The notes below the pieces were generated by a model. The model had not been told where the DNA came from. It worked only from the letters and a program-made list of their open reading frames with translations, and ran no database searches. 64,000 bases of DNA from Amorphophallus konjac (lineage: Eukaryota > Streptophyta > Magnoliopsida > Alismatales > Araceae): the NCBI GenBank assembly GCA_022559845.1, contig CM040123.1:316491933-316555932 (forward strand), in the 5' to 3' direction. Shown piece after piece: positions 12,336-24,085 of this stretch (the stretch's first letter is position 1; every line of letters starts with the position of its first letter). The position numbers were made by a program, and so were the translations under genes.

Positions 12336-12353
12336 TGGTGATCACGGTGGGAC
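12336..12353 (+). other. E2 primer binding site (tRNA-Arg type)
   Basis: TGGTGATCACGGTGGGAC lies three bases after the LTR end. E4 has the same site with C in place of the fourth base. It is complementary to the 3' end of a tRNA-Arg, the usual primer of Ogre/Tat elements; the tRNA assignment is from memory. Confidence 0.82.
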
Positions 12354-12452
12354 ACTTTGTGCTACCACGTGCATTCTTCTTGTTGCCTGCTTATCAGTAC
12401 ATCAGTGTGTGTGTTTATTGGATTTTGAGCCCTTCCCCCACTGTCGATTATC

Positions 12453-12504
12453 GCGCTATGGGTCCATAGCGCCTTCTGTAGATCGCGCTGTGGACATATA
12501 GCGC
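12453..12504. repeat. Family A dyads, E2 5' leader pair
   Basis: 12453-12472 (centre GGGTCC) and 12485-12504 (left arm GCGCTGT, centre GGACAT) are 32 bp apart. They sit between primer site and gag, the place where E4 has its 12-copy family B array. Confidence 0.93.
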
Positions 12505-12717
12505 GATAATCACCAGAGGACATATTCTGTCCGGGTTCTGATTGCCATCTTCTCTGGTTGCATCATTGTATACTTCCTGTTGTATATTCACTTCTTTCAT
12601 CTATTTTCCTTTTATTGTGCTAGTTTAGATTTTTCTTCCATAGCATTGCATTCATCCTTGCATTTGGTTTGAGAGACCTCCTCTCTCTACATTAGGATTC
12701 CACACACCCCCTTGGTG

Positions 12718-12842
12718 AAGGAAGGACCCTCCATTGAGCATTCTGTCTCTTTGGATTGGAAGTTCCTAAACCAAGCCTCCATAAGTCCCCGCACCCGTGG
12801 ATTCCCTCACGGACGCCGGGCAGGTTGTACCCTTTTGAAGTC
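12718..12842 (+). repeat. Leader module shared by E2, E4 and the E3 LTRs
   Basis: The stretch with 'ccctccattgagcattctgt', 'cctccataagtcc', 'ggattccctcacgg' and 'ggttgtacc' recurs in E4 (57249-57362, minus) and, more diverged, in both E3 LTRs (30217-30335, 37794-37912, minus), always in the same orientation relative to the element's sense strand. Role unknown. Confidence 0.85.
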
Positions 12843-13079
12843 CCGAATTAGTTGGCATATACGTGGTGAGAGAGGGTCCCTAGTTGGCATTGAAGTGACT
12901 CATTTTGAAACTAGGTTCCTCCCCTTGTGTGAATCATATCAATTTGTATAAAATCATTAATTCACCAAGGTTCAAACAAATAAAAAATCAAGGTAACCAT
13001 TCCAACTTGCGTGTTTCTTTACAAATTGTTTGCACATTATTTGGATTGTGTAACGCCTTACTTTGATAAACAAAACAAC

Positions 13080-15848
13080 ATGTTCAATTCAATTCATGAG
13101 GATGCACAACCTAGCACTTCTTACAATCCTCACTTTCAACATGTTCATCATTCTCACCATACTTTCAAGGGACCACGTCCTCATTCTTATGGTCATGCCC
13201 GACCCATGGGCGATGTCCATTCTCATGGTCCTCCTCCTCAATTGCGAACCACTATTCCTCCGGGACCGTCTCGTCCCAATGATGAGAAGGTCTCCCAAAT
13301 CTTGCATGCATTAGATCATCTTACCCCTCAACAGATCCAAGCCCTTAAGGCTGCCGTTGAGGGTACATCTCATGCACCTCCTCCTTCCAATTCTATTTGG
13401 GTGGTCCATCACCCATCTCCCTCCAATTCTGTTCGGGTGGCCCATCACCCATCTCCCCCCAATTCTACACGGGTGGCCCATCACCCACCTCCTCCTTCCG
13501 ATCCTGATCCGGTAGCCCATTACCCATCTCCTCCTGTTCATTCTACTCGGGTGGCCCGACACCCGCCTCCTCATATTCCTCCTCCATCACGGCCCCAAGG
13601 CCCATTTACTCATTGCAATCCGGCCCGTCCGGGTCCTTTTACGGGTCATCCCGTCAACTCCCCTCCACGGCCTTTTTATACGGCCCCTCCTCCTCCAAGG
13701 CCCTGCCAACCCTCTATTGTTCATGTTACTCCCCTCCAGCAAAACGTCTTGGATAAGATTGCTTCTGTGGAGGAACAATTAAAAAGGGTCACGGCTCCTC
13801 CTACTCCAGTCAATCCTCTCTATGCGGCTTTGGATGATATTACAAGAATGGAGAGAGAATGGAAGGATAGGATGGACGACTATGGCATTGATATTCCAAG
13901 TGAGCAATAACCGGCAATCGAAGAATACGAGCCGGTATATGATGATGAAGCTCCGCAGGCACCCTTTCCGAGTTTCCATAATTTCCCACTCCCCCCACTA
14001 TCATTTGATGAACCCCCTGCTCAGGACGAAGCCACCGTCCCCGATCCAACCCCCATTTATGAGACTAACTGGTGTTACGATGATGGGTCGATACTTCAAT
14101 CAACCACACCGGCACCTCTTGAGTCTCCTCCTATCCCTGAACTTTCCATTAAACCTCCACCAATTACACCTCAACCCACTATACCATCAACCTTCACACT
14201 ATTAGCCACCACTGAACCTTCCATTTTAAAACCTTCACTTATTCAACCATTAACCTCCACATCAGCCTCTACCGAGCCTACCATTGAACTGTCCCCAATT
14301 CAACCTCCCGTTATCCCATTACCACCATCCTTAAAACCCACTTTTCCTACCCTGCCATTTAACCCTTCACCCTTGCCTATGGTTAATCCTGAGCAGGATC
14401 CACCACTTCTTGCACTTGAGCTAACCTCGATCGCTTGCAAGCGAGGGGAGAAACTCAATGTGTTTGAACCTCCGCCTCCACTTACGCCAACACCTTCCAT
14501 TATACCTCCACCACTCACAAAGCCTTCCGCCTCCGCTTCACCTCCTTCTATTACTCGGAATGTGGGTGCTTCTGCAAGTATATGTGCCGAAGATGATCAA
14601 GAGCCGGGCAAGACAGATTTGGCCACGGTTATGCGATTCAAGATTCAAGAATTCATTTACCGGATGCCAATCCGGATTATTGTGCCAAGCATGGTCGCGA
14701 AGGCCAAGTCACCGTCATTGTTCGGAAGAGAATGCCAGGTGTTGATGTCACCCGAAGGCCGGGCAGGGCACCCCTTGTTCCAATTTTCAAATCTTGATTC
14801 CATTCCTCTATGCAAGGGGCGAATGCCCATTTTGTTCAACACTTCTTATACACCACAATTAATGGGCATGGCCATGCTTCATGTTCCAACTTTCCAACTC
14901 CCTCACATCATTGATCCTTGCCTTCCAAGGGGGTTGTCATTTATTAGTGAAGCTTCTTCCATTGGGCCAATTTCTCATACACTTTCACTGCCATGGAGGG
15001 GCAATTGTCTTAAGGGGCCATCCCTTATTTGTTCCACTTTCTATTCGACCATCTCTATCACTTCTTCTTCATGGGCTACTCCAAGGGTTAGGAGGAGGAT
15101 CTTGCCCTCTCACCCTTCGTATTCCTCATTTTTTTCACCTTCGTTGCATCTCATGCATTGTGTTGCATTCATGCATTCACAGCATTCATCACATCCATCA
15201 TTTTGCATACAATTGCATCTCCTGCTTCCTGGGTTTCCAAACCCGTATCTTCCCCGCCTTCCGGCCCCGCCGGATATTCCGCATTCCCCATCTTATTCAT
15301 ATTCATCTTTTTGTCCACTCCCCTTGGGGCATCGCGTCCCCCTTCCTGCTATTTCCCTGGAACCTCCAGGAATTTTATCCCTCCTCTTTGGGCATCTCGC
15401 CCTTTCTGATTCTATTCCTCCGGAACCTCCGGACTTTCCCCTCGGGCACGACGCCCCTTTCAATCTTCTCCTTACTGATTTCATCCCTCCGGAACCTCCG
15501 GACCTTCCATATTTCCTTCAATTCATCTTTTTGCTCCTCCGGGACTCCATATCTTTTATTCCCTTCTTCCTTTTCCGTCATCTTTTTCATCATCGTTTTC
15601 CCTATTTCTCCCCAGGGTATCGCGTCCCTTCTTTCGTTATCCCTCCGGAACCCCCGGATGATTCCTCCTATCACGATTCTCCTCCTTTACCTCCGGACCC
15701 TCCGGATCCACCTCTTTCTATCTACCAATTTCTTCTTCTAATTCCCCCGGATTCCGGGTCTGACCCAACTTCTTCAACATCCACTGCCTTGGGCATCTGC
15801 CCATTCTCCCATTGCTTCCGAGGCTTTAGTCCTCACCCCTCTTCTTGA
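13080..15848 (+). pseudogene. E2 gag-like, proline-rich sense ORF with one in-frame stop
   Basis: One frame is open from 13011 to 15848 except TAA at 13908-13910. The start at 13080 (MFNSIHEDAQ) is chosen because a Met opens the similarity to E4 gag. Both have a helical segment (E2 LTPQQIQALKAAVEG, E4 LDDSQRQAIQAALKG) followed by Pro/Ser-rich sequence and then EEQLK-VTA. E2 residues 110-200 repeat a unit around VAHHPSPPNS about five times. After the stop the frame continues Pro/Thr-rich, and later holds repeats of PPEPPD. No capsid core, zinc knuckle, protease or RT motif is seen, so the 3' half may be frame-shifted noncoding. It probably derives from the N-terminal part of a Tat gag. Function of the rest unknown. 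Confidence 0.6.
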
Positions 15849-17387
15849 TTTTCCGCTTCTTCTGTAGACTGTTCCATGTGATCAGGGTCTCTGTACCTTA
15901 ATAAGGGAGTTCTAGCCCTTGTCTCTTTTCCTTTTTTCCTTATTCGTCTGAGTCTGGTCTGGGCACCGCTCCGTCTTGATAAGCCACTTCCAATCCTTTG
16001 CTTCCAGTCTTTTTTCTGCTAAAGAAGACAAATCCCACGATGACCACTTCTGGCAGCTGCTTCTACAAAGGTTGCAAGGTAACATATTGGCGTAAGTACG
16101 CATTTTTTATGATATCATTACTTCACGCATGATTTTCAAAATCAAGTGCTTCTTAACGAGATTAAGAGTGGTGTTTTAAACCTTTATCTTAGGCTTTTGT
16201 TTAATTAAATCACTCTCAAAAGAGTCTTTAGGCTTGCTATGCAGCACCTTTGGTTAATAAGAACCCCGCGCTGGGAATTCGACATTCTCTCCCCGCTTGT
16301 TAAGAGCAACCCTTAGCTGGGCATTTCACACACTTCACGGCGTCCTCAGCCGGCTTCTTTGGTTAAACACCGTTACTACCTTGGCCATGCCATGAGTATA
16401 TCTGGAAGTCTTTTTCTCTTCTTCACTCGGCCGAATGCAGGGGCAAGAGACTGACGGATAAGATGACCCAACCTAGGTAATCCCCAATACGAGAGGAGTC
16501 TCAAATAGGGGCAGTCTTGACCCAAAATCAACATCAATATGAGTTTTCATATGAGTTTTCATGATATACATCTCGCCAAAAGGGCTATTATGAAAATCAA
16601 GTCAAAATTTCGATAAAAGTAAAAGTATGAATTATGGCATGTCAAGAGTGGCAAAGTCCCCGCAGGGAGAACCCTGGTCGTATGCATGTCAAGGGTCTAA
16701 AAATCAAAGGCATAAAGCCCCGACGCAACAGACTACCTCTTTGAGGGTTAACACCTTGGAAGGAATTCAAGTCTTGATATCTCCCATCCTGCGTAAAGCT
16801 TATCTCCAATTATTCTTCTCTTCTCCCTCCAAGACCGAATGTTTCTCGGGTATGGCCTTGGTAGGGGCACCGTTGATCAAAGGCGGTCGGTTATAGGGCG
16901 CCACCTTACAAAAGCACGCCCAGCTTTGGATAGTTTTAAGTAAAAAGGGGGAGGAACAAGGACCCCTAGCCAGTGGTTTAAATACCCTTTGACGCTGCAT
17001 TAGCAATGTCTTACCAAAAACTCCACAAAAATTTGAATATTACCAAAACTCCATGAAAATTTGAATATTGCCAAAAATTCCAAAGAAATTTGAATATTGC
17101 CAAAAAAATTCCAAAAAAAACTAGAATATTGCCAAAAAAAAATTGAACATTGCAAAAGTTTTTTTTTAAAAAAAATATTCAAATATTTTCAAAAACTCAT
17201 AAAAAGTTTTTTGCATATTTTTCAAACAAAAAAATTCCAAAAAAATTGCATTCTATTTCTGATGGCATCCTTTTGAAAAAGCACGCAAAATGAAGAACAA
17301 TCACACAAGCCGCAACAAGTGCTAAGAATTGTCTCATTCCACTATAACATGTCAAAAGGTATAAAATGAGATGGATACAACAAACTC
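15849..17387. other. E2 noncoding stretch between sense ORF and antisense gene
   Basis: No supported gene. The part around 16627-16690 (tggcatgtcaagagtggcaa, ccccgcagg) is the reverse complement of E4 48200-48270 (ccaaggttttcctggcgggg, tgccactcttgacatgcc), so it is a shared region just past the end of the antisense gene in both elements. An AT-rich repeat fills 17010-17240. Confidence 0.7.
17010..17130. repeat. AT-rich tandem repeat, unit about 27-30 bp
   Basis: Four or more degenerate units of the form 'ttgaatattgccaaaa' plus 'attccaaagaaa' run in tandem. Such repeats are frequent near the 3' region of Tat elements. Confidence 0.7.
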
Positions 17388-20272
17388 TCAGCTCTCCCCT
17401 CGACCCTCCTGGTCTCCCCCTCTGTGTGAACTCTCAGCTTCCTCCTGTCCTCCCCGGGGAGGCCTAGGAGGAGCCATCTGTGCCCGGGAAGCCGAAACCC
17501 TGTCACCATGTGCTCCCCTCTCTGCATCCTCTCTCCGCTGGTGCTCAGAAGAAGTAACTAAGTAATCTGTGCTCGAGGAGGCTCGGGAGTATCCCTCACG
17601 CTGGGCCCGCTCACGTCCTCGTCGGTAGCGATCCTCTGCATCCTTTGCTCGCTGCTCGGTGATCCCTAATCGAGTGCGTAGCTCCACTCTCTCAAGCTCC
17701 CGCTCCATTCTCTCTTTCTCCCATCTCTCCCTCTCTCTATCCCGATCCTCTCTCTCTCTCTGCCGCTCACTCCTCTCCACCCCGAGGAGAAGGCGCAGCT
17801 CTGCTACATCTCGAGGGAGCTCCTCTGCATCACGCCGCCTCAGCTCCGCTTCTGCCACGCGCAGCTCCTATTCCTGCATCCAAAATCTTGTTTAATAATT
17901 GATAATTGTTAAAACTCCTAGACTAAGATTAAAAGAACAGATTGCTCACTCTCTCCTGGAGGGAGGCCTCGGCTGCCTCCGCCCGAGCCACTGCACTGGC
18001 AAGCTGGCCCTCTAGCTCGGTGTGGTCGCAGACGGGCTGTGTAAAAGATGAAGCGCCGTGCGAGGATCGGACTGCCTCCAGCTCCTCGCGCTGAAAAGAA
18101 AAGCATTATCATTAATTGCAATTCAAATCTGAACCATTCTAAGTTTCAAGTGCTTACCAGCTCATCGACGGTTTGCTGGAGTTCCTCGCGCTGTCAGACT
18201 GTGGAATCGAGGAGTCCCTGTACCATGGCCAGTCTCCCCTCTATGTCGAACTGCAAGAACACATTGTTAATCACACATTGAATAATCAACCACAATTGAA
18301 TTTAAGGGCATACCTGTCCGCGAGCACTCTGATAGACTCGGCTGCCGTATGCCTGTGAGTATGCCTGAAGGTAGGCATCATCTGAATGTGCTCCTGCAGG
18401 GACTGCTCGGCCACGCTTCTTCCAATCTGCCAACTGCTCTCGGGCACGCTGCCGCCAATCGTCTGTACCCTGCAGGCCTCGGAAGCGTCGTCCAGGTCGT
18501 GGGTCCGTCGCCTGGGTCGGAAACTCCACCACCGCCTGATGAAGCCCAAGTGTCCTCATGATCAACCTGTGGTATAGTGGCTCGACCAGGTTGAGGGCAT
18601 GCAGCCAGATCTCTCTCCCGAAGAAAGGGATGGCCGGCTCCACCCAGGGCATCACCTCGGCTCTCCCCTGATAAGGAGTCCAGTCCACCTGCATAATTCA
18701 ATTTATCATTGCCCTTAATTCCACTCATAACTAAATTCAATTTCAAAAATTCAATCTTACCTCTATATGGGGCATCATGTCTAACGTCTCCTGGATGTAG
18801 GTAACCTGGTCCTTCAGAGATCGGCCGTCTCGTGTAGGGGTCCATTGTCTGGCCAGGGGCAGTAGGTCCCCTCGATCCTCCCAGGCTCGTCGGAGGGTAG
18901 GAAGGTATAAGTAGCTCCAAACCTGAAACGTAGCTCATATGATTGACATAAAAGGCAGGTGCATAACTCACAAGTTTGAGGTGTAGAGAAATACCTGAAG
19001 TAGAGGGTAAAACCCCCCGAGTGAAGACTGGAGTGAGGAGATGCCGAAGCTGTCAAACAAGTGGGCTAGGACTGCCGCACCCCAGGCATACCGTCCGACT
19101 CTGTCTAGGTCCTCCAGTAAGGGTAGAAAACGGTAGCTCACTGCGTCGCCCTGGGTCGCTAGAAGCAGCTTGCCGATCAGCAGAATGAGGAACCTCCTCA
19201 GCTCCATGTCTGCCTGTGGGCCTGCCTCAGTAGTAAAACTCTCCCTGGCCCCCGCCTCCAGCCTCTTCTCATGAGCTGTCGAAGTCTCCCCCACCTCCCT
19301 CTGTGTGTGGAATAGGCCGAGACTCTCCTGCAGGACGATCCTCGACACTAGTGAGGTCCGTCCTGTACCCTCCAGCTCCAAGCCCAGCAGCCTGCGCGCC
19401 ATCTCCCGGTAGTCGGGGTAAGTGTAGCCCGTCACTGCCGATCCGTGCACCCGCAGCCCGGTGATGCGCGTGACGTCCTCCAAGGTCGGGATCATATGAC
19501 CCCAGGGGAAGAGGAAGGCCTTGCATCCCGTGTCCCATCTGGCCTTTAGGGCCCTTATCAGCCCCACATCAACCCTCAGCACTTCTATCTCCAGAAATTC
19601 CCCGAAGCCCATATGGCGGAGGCGGGCCCTTTGAAACTCCGGTAGTGCGTGGTAAGCTGCCCGGACCAATGTCCAAGAAATTCGGGCACGCACTGCACCC
19701 TCCACACCCTGCACACAATGAAAAAGAAGAAATAATCAATTTATGTGATCATCAAACAAAGGCTAATCAGAAAATGAAACCTGCATGCTGTTATTTGTCG
19801 CGCTATATCGTCATAGCGCGTTCTTCAAGAACGCGCTATGAAGGCATAGCGCGTTCCCCTTCTGTAGGTAGGGGGTGACCCCCGTTCCCCGCAATCTGTT
19901 CTATGGGCATTCTGCCCTACATTTTGATATTTAGGGGCATTCCCCTTTCCGTTTTCATCACATAGGAAAGAAAAAATAAGAAAAATCAAATCAAAGACAA
20001 GTTTAGGGTGATTTTCTTACCACCCGGCGTTTTCGGGCCGCCGCGCCTCCGACGGGCTCCGCCGCCGCTTCCTCGGCCGCCGAGACGCATTCAACTTCTT
20101 CGGCTTCGTCTGGGTGGATGTCCATATCGTCTCCCTCGAGTCGGGCCGAGACCGTTGCCTCCGAGTCGGAGGGTTCTTCCGCGGGAGGGGGCGCCCGTTC
20201 CTCTTCCACGTCCGATCTTTGGCGGACGCGGGTGGCACGCCGTTTTGGGCGTCGGGGAGCACCACCCGCCAT
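17388..20272 (-). pseudogene. E2 antisense spliced PMD gene (seven exons)
   Basis: Exons on the minus strand: 20272-20021, 19708-18995, 18922-18761, 18688-18314, 18250-18158, 18090-17950, 17873-17388. All introns are GT-AG and every exon is a multiple of three (all phase 0), giving about 740 codons. The start MAGGAPRRPKRR at 20272 matches E4 MAGGGSAKRQR. Exon 1 is basic then acidic and ends RKRRVVRKSP-. Exon 2 is a plant mobile domain (ARISW, HALPEFQR, FPWGHMIPTLEDVTRITGLRV, RRFLILLIGKLLL, GRYAWGAAVLAHL). Exons 5-7 predict a long charged coiled coil rich in Arg and Glu. Host PMD proteins (MAIN/MAIL1) act in nuclear silencing and expression control; what the element copy does is unknown. Stops: TGA in exon 5 (18200 area) and TAG at the start of exon 7; exons 1-4 are open. 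It is antisense to E2. Confidence 0.85.
19800..19852. repeat. Family A dyads in intron 1 of the antisense gene
   Basis: 19800-19819 (centre ATCGTC) and 19833-19852 (centre GAAGGC) are both perfect 7-bp-arm dyads, 33 bp apart. The 13-bp linker (gttcttcaagaac) is itself palindromic. E4 has ten family B dyads in the matching intron. Confidence 0.95.
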
Positions 20273-20403
20273 CAGATTGTTGCAAATGGGGGCTAGGGCT
20301 GGTGAGAGGCTGAGAAGGCGAGAGAGGAGTTGGGGAGAGGGAAGGGTAACTTTGAATAATAGAAAGGGGGGGGGAACGGTTTTGAAACCCGCGGTTAATG
20401 GTC

Positions 20404-20452
20404 GCGCTACATGTTCATAGCGCGACACTGTCGCGCTATGTACATATAGCGC
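20404..20452. repeat. Family A dyads upstream of the antisense gene
   Basis: 20404-20423 (left arm GCGCTAC, centre ATGTTC) and 20433-20452 (centre GTACAT), 29 bp apart, lie 130-180 bp upstream of the start codon at 20272, probably in the promoter or 5' UTR. Confidence 0.93.
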
Positions 20453-20529
20453 GATAATTAAATTAGATAAGAAAATAAAAAAGGAGGGGAGAAAAGAGGA
20501 TATGACTTGAGAACATATGATGAGAACTT

Positions 20530-20690
20530 GTGTTCTTTTGCTTATGTTTGAATATGCTTGAATTTATTTAAACATTGAGATTGATTATATGTTTGAATTT
20601 GCTTAAACATTAAGATCGCTTGAATTTGCTTAACATTGAGGTTGCATTTGCTTGAATTTGCTTGTGCCTAACGTTGAGATTGCAGGAAGA
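20530..20690. repeat. Tandem repeat, unit about 32-40 bp
   Basis: Four to five degenerate units with 'tttgcttaaacattgagatt' and 'gcttgaattt'. Upstream side of the antisense gene, between it and the 3' LTR. Confidence 0.75.
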
Positions 20691-21630
20691 AAAGAGAAAA
20701 AAACATATGACGTGCCATCAGGAAAGTATTTCTGTGTCCCTTCTTTTATTGCATTACTATATGTTATTTACATTATTATCTCAAGGACCGGCTGGTTCTC
20801 TGTATGTTTCAGGATTTGAGTTCCCCTCTACCAAAAACAGTGATGATCTAGAAACATGCAGTTAATCGTCGGATAGGCCGTTAGATCAAAATAAATTTGG
20901 GGACGATGGACTTCATCTCGCACGCCGTGGTTGCGGATAATTCTTGACCCGAGTCTATTTGATTTAGCAATATTATCCTTGAGTATCTTGTATTTTATCT
21001 TTCTTGGCATTTGTTTTGATGATTTCTTTTATTTTAGCCCTGCATGCATCATGCCACTTTTGCATCCATAAATCGCCCAATCTTCTTCCTAAATTAAAGG
21101 ATCAATTTGCTTTTGTTCTCGAACAAAGAATTTAATTCCATTCCGAATCTGAAAGATTGCTCCCAGTTAAGCATTGGATCTCGTTGGTCGATGTGACCCT
21201 TGCCTGATTGTGCTTATCACTTTTTTGATTCAATCTCCTTCTTTTTGATCCACTCATTAGCTGTGAACCGCACGATGGCGTCGATGGATCCGCCGGGCTC
21301 GCGTCTATTCCACTAACTGAGTGAAATTCGTAGTTGCTACGCGCTGCGGATGCCTCTTTTGTACAAGAGGTTGATCAGTTCCTTTTTCTTGTTCCGTGCC
21401 TATCATTCTAAGCAGGAATCACTGGTGCCGGCTTGACCTTGTGGTTAGCTCGGAGTTTTCTGGATCATTCCTATCATTTGTCGGTTATAATGGGTGTCTT
21501 TTCTCCTTGATATCCACTTATCAGTCCGCTCTACTACATTTTCACTTCATCTCCCCGTCACTACCACTCTGTGTCGTCTCCGTGTTATTTCCGTTTCACC
21601 CCCGTTTCGCTCCCCTGCAAAGCGGATATC
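20691..21630. other. E2 3' noncoding region
   Basis: No gene seen. The part 20870-21010 (cttgacccgag, agcaatattatccttgag) is the reverse complement of E4 40630-40760, so the region is shared. E4 has its first antisense gene (41587-43019) in this interval; E2 lacks it. Confidence 0.65.
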
Positions 21631-21643
21631 AAGGAGGGGCATC
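21631..21643 (+). other. E2 polypurine tract
   Basis: AAGGAGGGGCATC directly before the 3' LTR; E4 has AAGGCGGGGCAGC in the same place. Confidence 0.85.
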
Positions 21644-23053
21644 TGTAGACACCCATTTTTAGCCGATAAATTGAGCATTTTTTTTGTTCTCTTAGTCGAT
21701 GCCCCAATTGATCCTTAATTGGTTGATTTTCTGGGATTCTTCCCCTTTCTTGGCTCAACGCTTCAATTCCATACCTTGGATCTCGTCTCGAGTCTGGCAT
21801 TCTCGCGCTATTTGTTCTTATCGCTTTTTTGTTCATAGCGCGTTGTGGGTCAAATTCAAATTATCCTTCGATCAATTGTTATTGCTTGACATTTGATCAT
21901 TATGACATCAATTTTGGGTGTTACTCTCCTTCAACATTTGATTAAATGACTGCCCAATGGTTTTTTTTTCTCCATTTAATGGGCCTTTACTTGTTGCGCT
22001 ATATCTCCATAGCGCGTTCTTCATTATCGCGCTATGGGAGTATAGCGCCTTATCAGACAGAGTCCTCTCCAGGCCGGACTCCCTTATTTCGATTCAGAGG
22101 CCTTATTGGGTAAGTTGCTGACTATGTTTCTTATCTAGGAAGGTTTCTAAACCTATCAGGAGTCTTTCCCCCTAATTAGTCGGCAATATTACCTCGATTT
22201 GAGCCGCCGAGTCATCGGATTGAATCAAACTCCGACCTAGGGTTTGTGTTCGATCTTCTTCCTATAAATTCATCCCTTTGGCCGTCGTTTGAGGATGATG
22301 CAACTCGAGTTATTGACGAGGAGGAGGAAATACTTCGTGCACAATCAACAAATCCTCGCTCCTCGCACATTCAAGGGAGTATTTAGGGCTTTTCCTTGTG
22401 TTCTTCCACTTTCATCTCTCTTTTCTCCTCCGGTTTTTTTTTTTTAATCTTTGCATCGCATTACATCCTGATTTCAAAACACTCCTTTTACAAGATACAT
22501 GCATTCACACACACCACACCTATCTTTTGCCCATCCATAGGGGTTTAAAAACCACCAAACCCCCAGGTAATCGAGCCCCCTTTTTACATGCTTTTGATTA
22601 AGGATAAGGGCAGATTATACTCAAATCTCGATCTAATGGGCTTTATATTTGTTGTTTATGATTGTTTGCAGGCACTAGAAGATTGATACGTGGAACCCTT
22701 GCACCTTGGCCGGCCTTGGAGCAAGGAAGGAACGAAACCAGATAAATCCCGCTACCTGTCTGATATCGCGCTGTACTAAGCTAGCGCTACCTGGAGAACG
22801 CGCTATGACGATATAGCGCGTTAATATCCAGGACCATGGCTCCCCTTTATGGATTTCTGAGGTATGTAACATGCCCCATCCTGATCTCTTATTGTTTGGC
22901 ATGTTTCTAGCTTCAGTGGCGATCACGGATCTTAGTTGTTGCATATGATTTTTCCCCTTTTTTCATCATTAATTGAGTGCGATATCTTGTTTTAAAACAA
23001 AATCACCATCTTTTATCAATTTGGGGTTGATCATAATTATTTGCACATCCACA
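21644..23053 (+). repeat. E2 3' LTR
   Basis: 1410 bp, the same length as the 5' copy. Family A dyads at 21996-22015, 22029-22048, 22768-22787 and 22800-22819, plus the wide pair near 21804-21842. At 22768 the right arm is CTAGCGC, better than in the 5' copy. Confidence 0.95.
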
Positions 23054-24085
23054 GTCCCCTTCGCCTCTCCCATTGGATCCCAAACCCCATGGAAGCCCCG
23101 CGGCTAACAAGGTTGACTGCATCCACTCCTTCATGGAGGCCATGCCTATAATGTCCTAGGTTTTTTTGGATATTTCTCGGATCGGGATTCGTGGGTTTCG
23201 GATCATCTTTCCGCTGGTCACGGAGCATGTCCGAGTGAGCTTCAACTTTTTATACCGGATTGTCAGACCCATTGGTGGTGTGCCCGTGAATTTCCTTGGG
23301 TCCGTGGCATTGTGAGGAGCACGCCAGTATTTTTCTGGAATTTTCAGAGCGCTTGTGTGGGTCCTGGGTCGCGTTTTGGGTTTTACACGTGTTTTTGTTA
23401 GTCAGACCTTCGGAACCCCGTATAGGGTGAACCGTTGCGTTCTCTGACTCCGAGACGTTACCACTATGTTGTGTGTCTTCCAAGGATCGCGGGGAGCTTT
23501 TTCCCTATTTTTTGATATTTTCCAGAATTTTTGGATTTTCTATATATTAACCCTTTCATCCCTCTCTCTCCCCATTCTCTCCTTCTCACTCTCTCTCATC
23601 TCTTTCTCTCCCCCTCTCCCCGGGTGGCCGACGGTGGCAGAGGAGGGTGAGGCGGCGATGGCGGGAGGCGAGGAATGAGGAACGGGTTGAGGATCGAGGG
23701 CCGATGATGTCTTGAAGCTCGGCCGCGGGTTCGTGGAACAGTGAGGGTTTAAGCGTCATTTCTTGGAGGATAGGCGACCTCGGGGCGCGAAATCTTCGGT
23801 GGAGGTAGGGAGATGGACCCTCAGCTCATGTATTTCATTTCTCGCGGATTTGGTAACCCGTGGCGAGCCGAGTGTGGGTTTATTGCCGTTTTGGGGGAAA
23901 ATCCATGATTTTGGGGTGTGAGCCCGATCTAGCGTTTTAACGCGTTAATTGGTGATTTGAGGGCATCATTGAATGCCTAGGGGCTTGGGGAGGGGTTTCC
24001 CCTTTGTTTCCCCATCACCCGGGGGTGATTGGGGCATGGAATGGGCTTTCCTGTGATTTTCGCCGGTTTCAGGTTCGGGACGCGT

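Larger units (their letters stand above)
10923..23053 (+). mobile_element. E2: pol-less Tat/Ogre-type LTR retrotransposon with an antisense PMD gene
   Basis: Two LTRs of exactly 1410 bp (10923-12332 and 21644-23053) in direct orientation with perfect duplication GTCCC (10918-10922, 23054-23058). Primer site at 12336, polypurine tract at 21631. The LTR pair differs at about ten positions by eye, so insertion was recent. The interior holds a gag-like proline-rich sense ORF and an antisense seven-exon PMD gene; no protease, RT, RNase H or integrase is visible, so E2 would depend on enzymes from elsewhere. LTR termini (TGTAGACAC..CATCCACA), primer site, polypurine tract, 5' leader and antisense gene all match E4, showing common descent. 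Confidence 0.95.

Noticed and set aside
17388..20272. Host PMD gene next to a transposon
   Set aside because: It lies between the LTRs of E2, and the same gene occurs at the same place and orientation in E4, so it belongs to the elements.
20003..20428. A longer N-terminus for the E2 PMD gene (MSRYEHVARPL upstream)
   Set aside because: E4 starts at MAGG with similar context, so 20272 is preferred; the upstream part also runs through the dyads.
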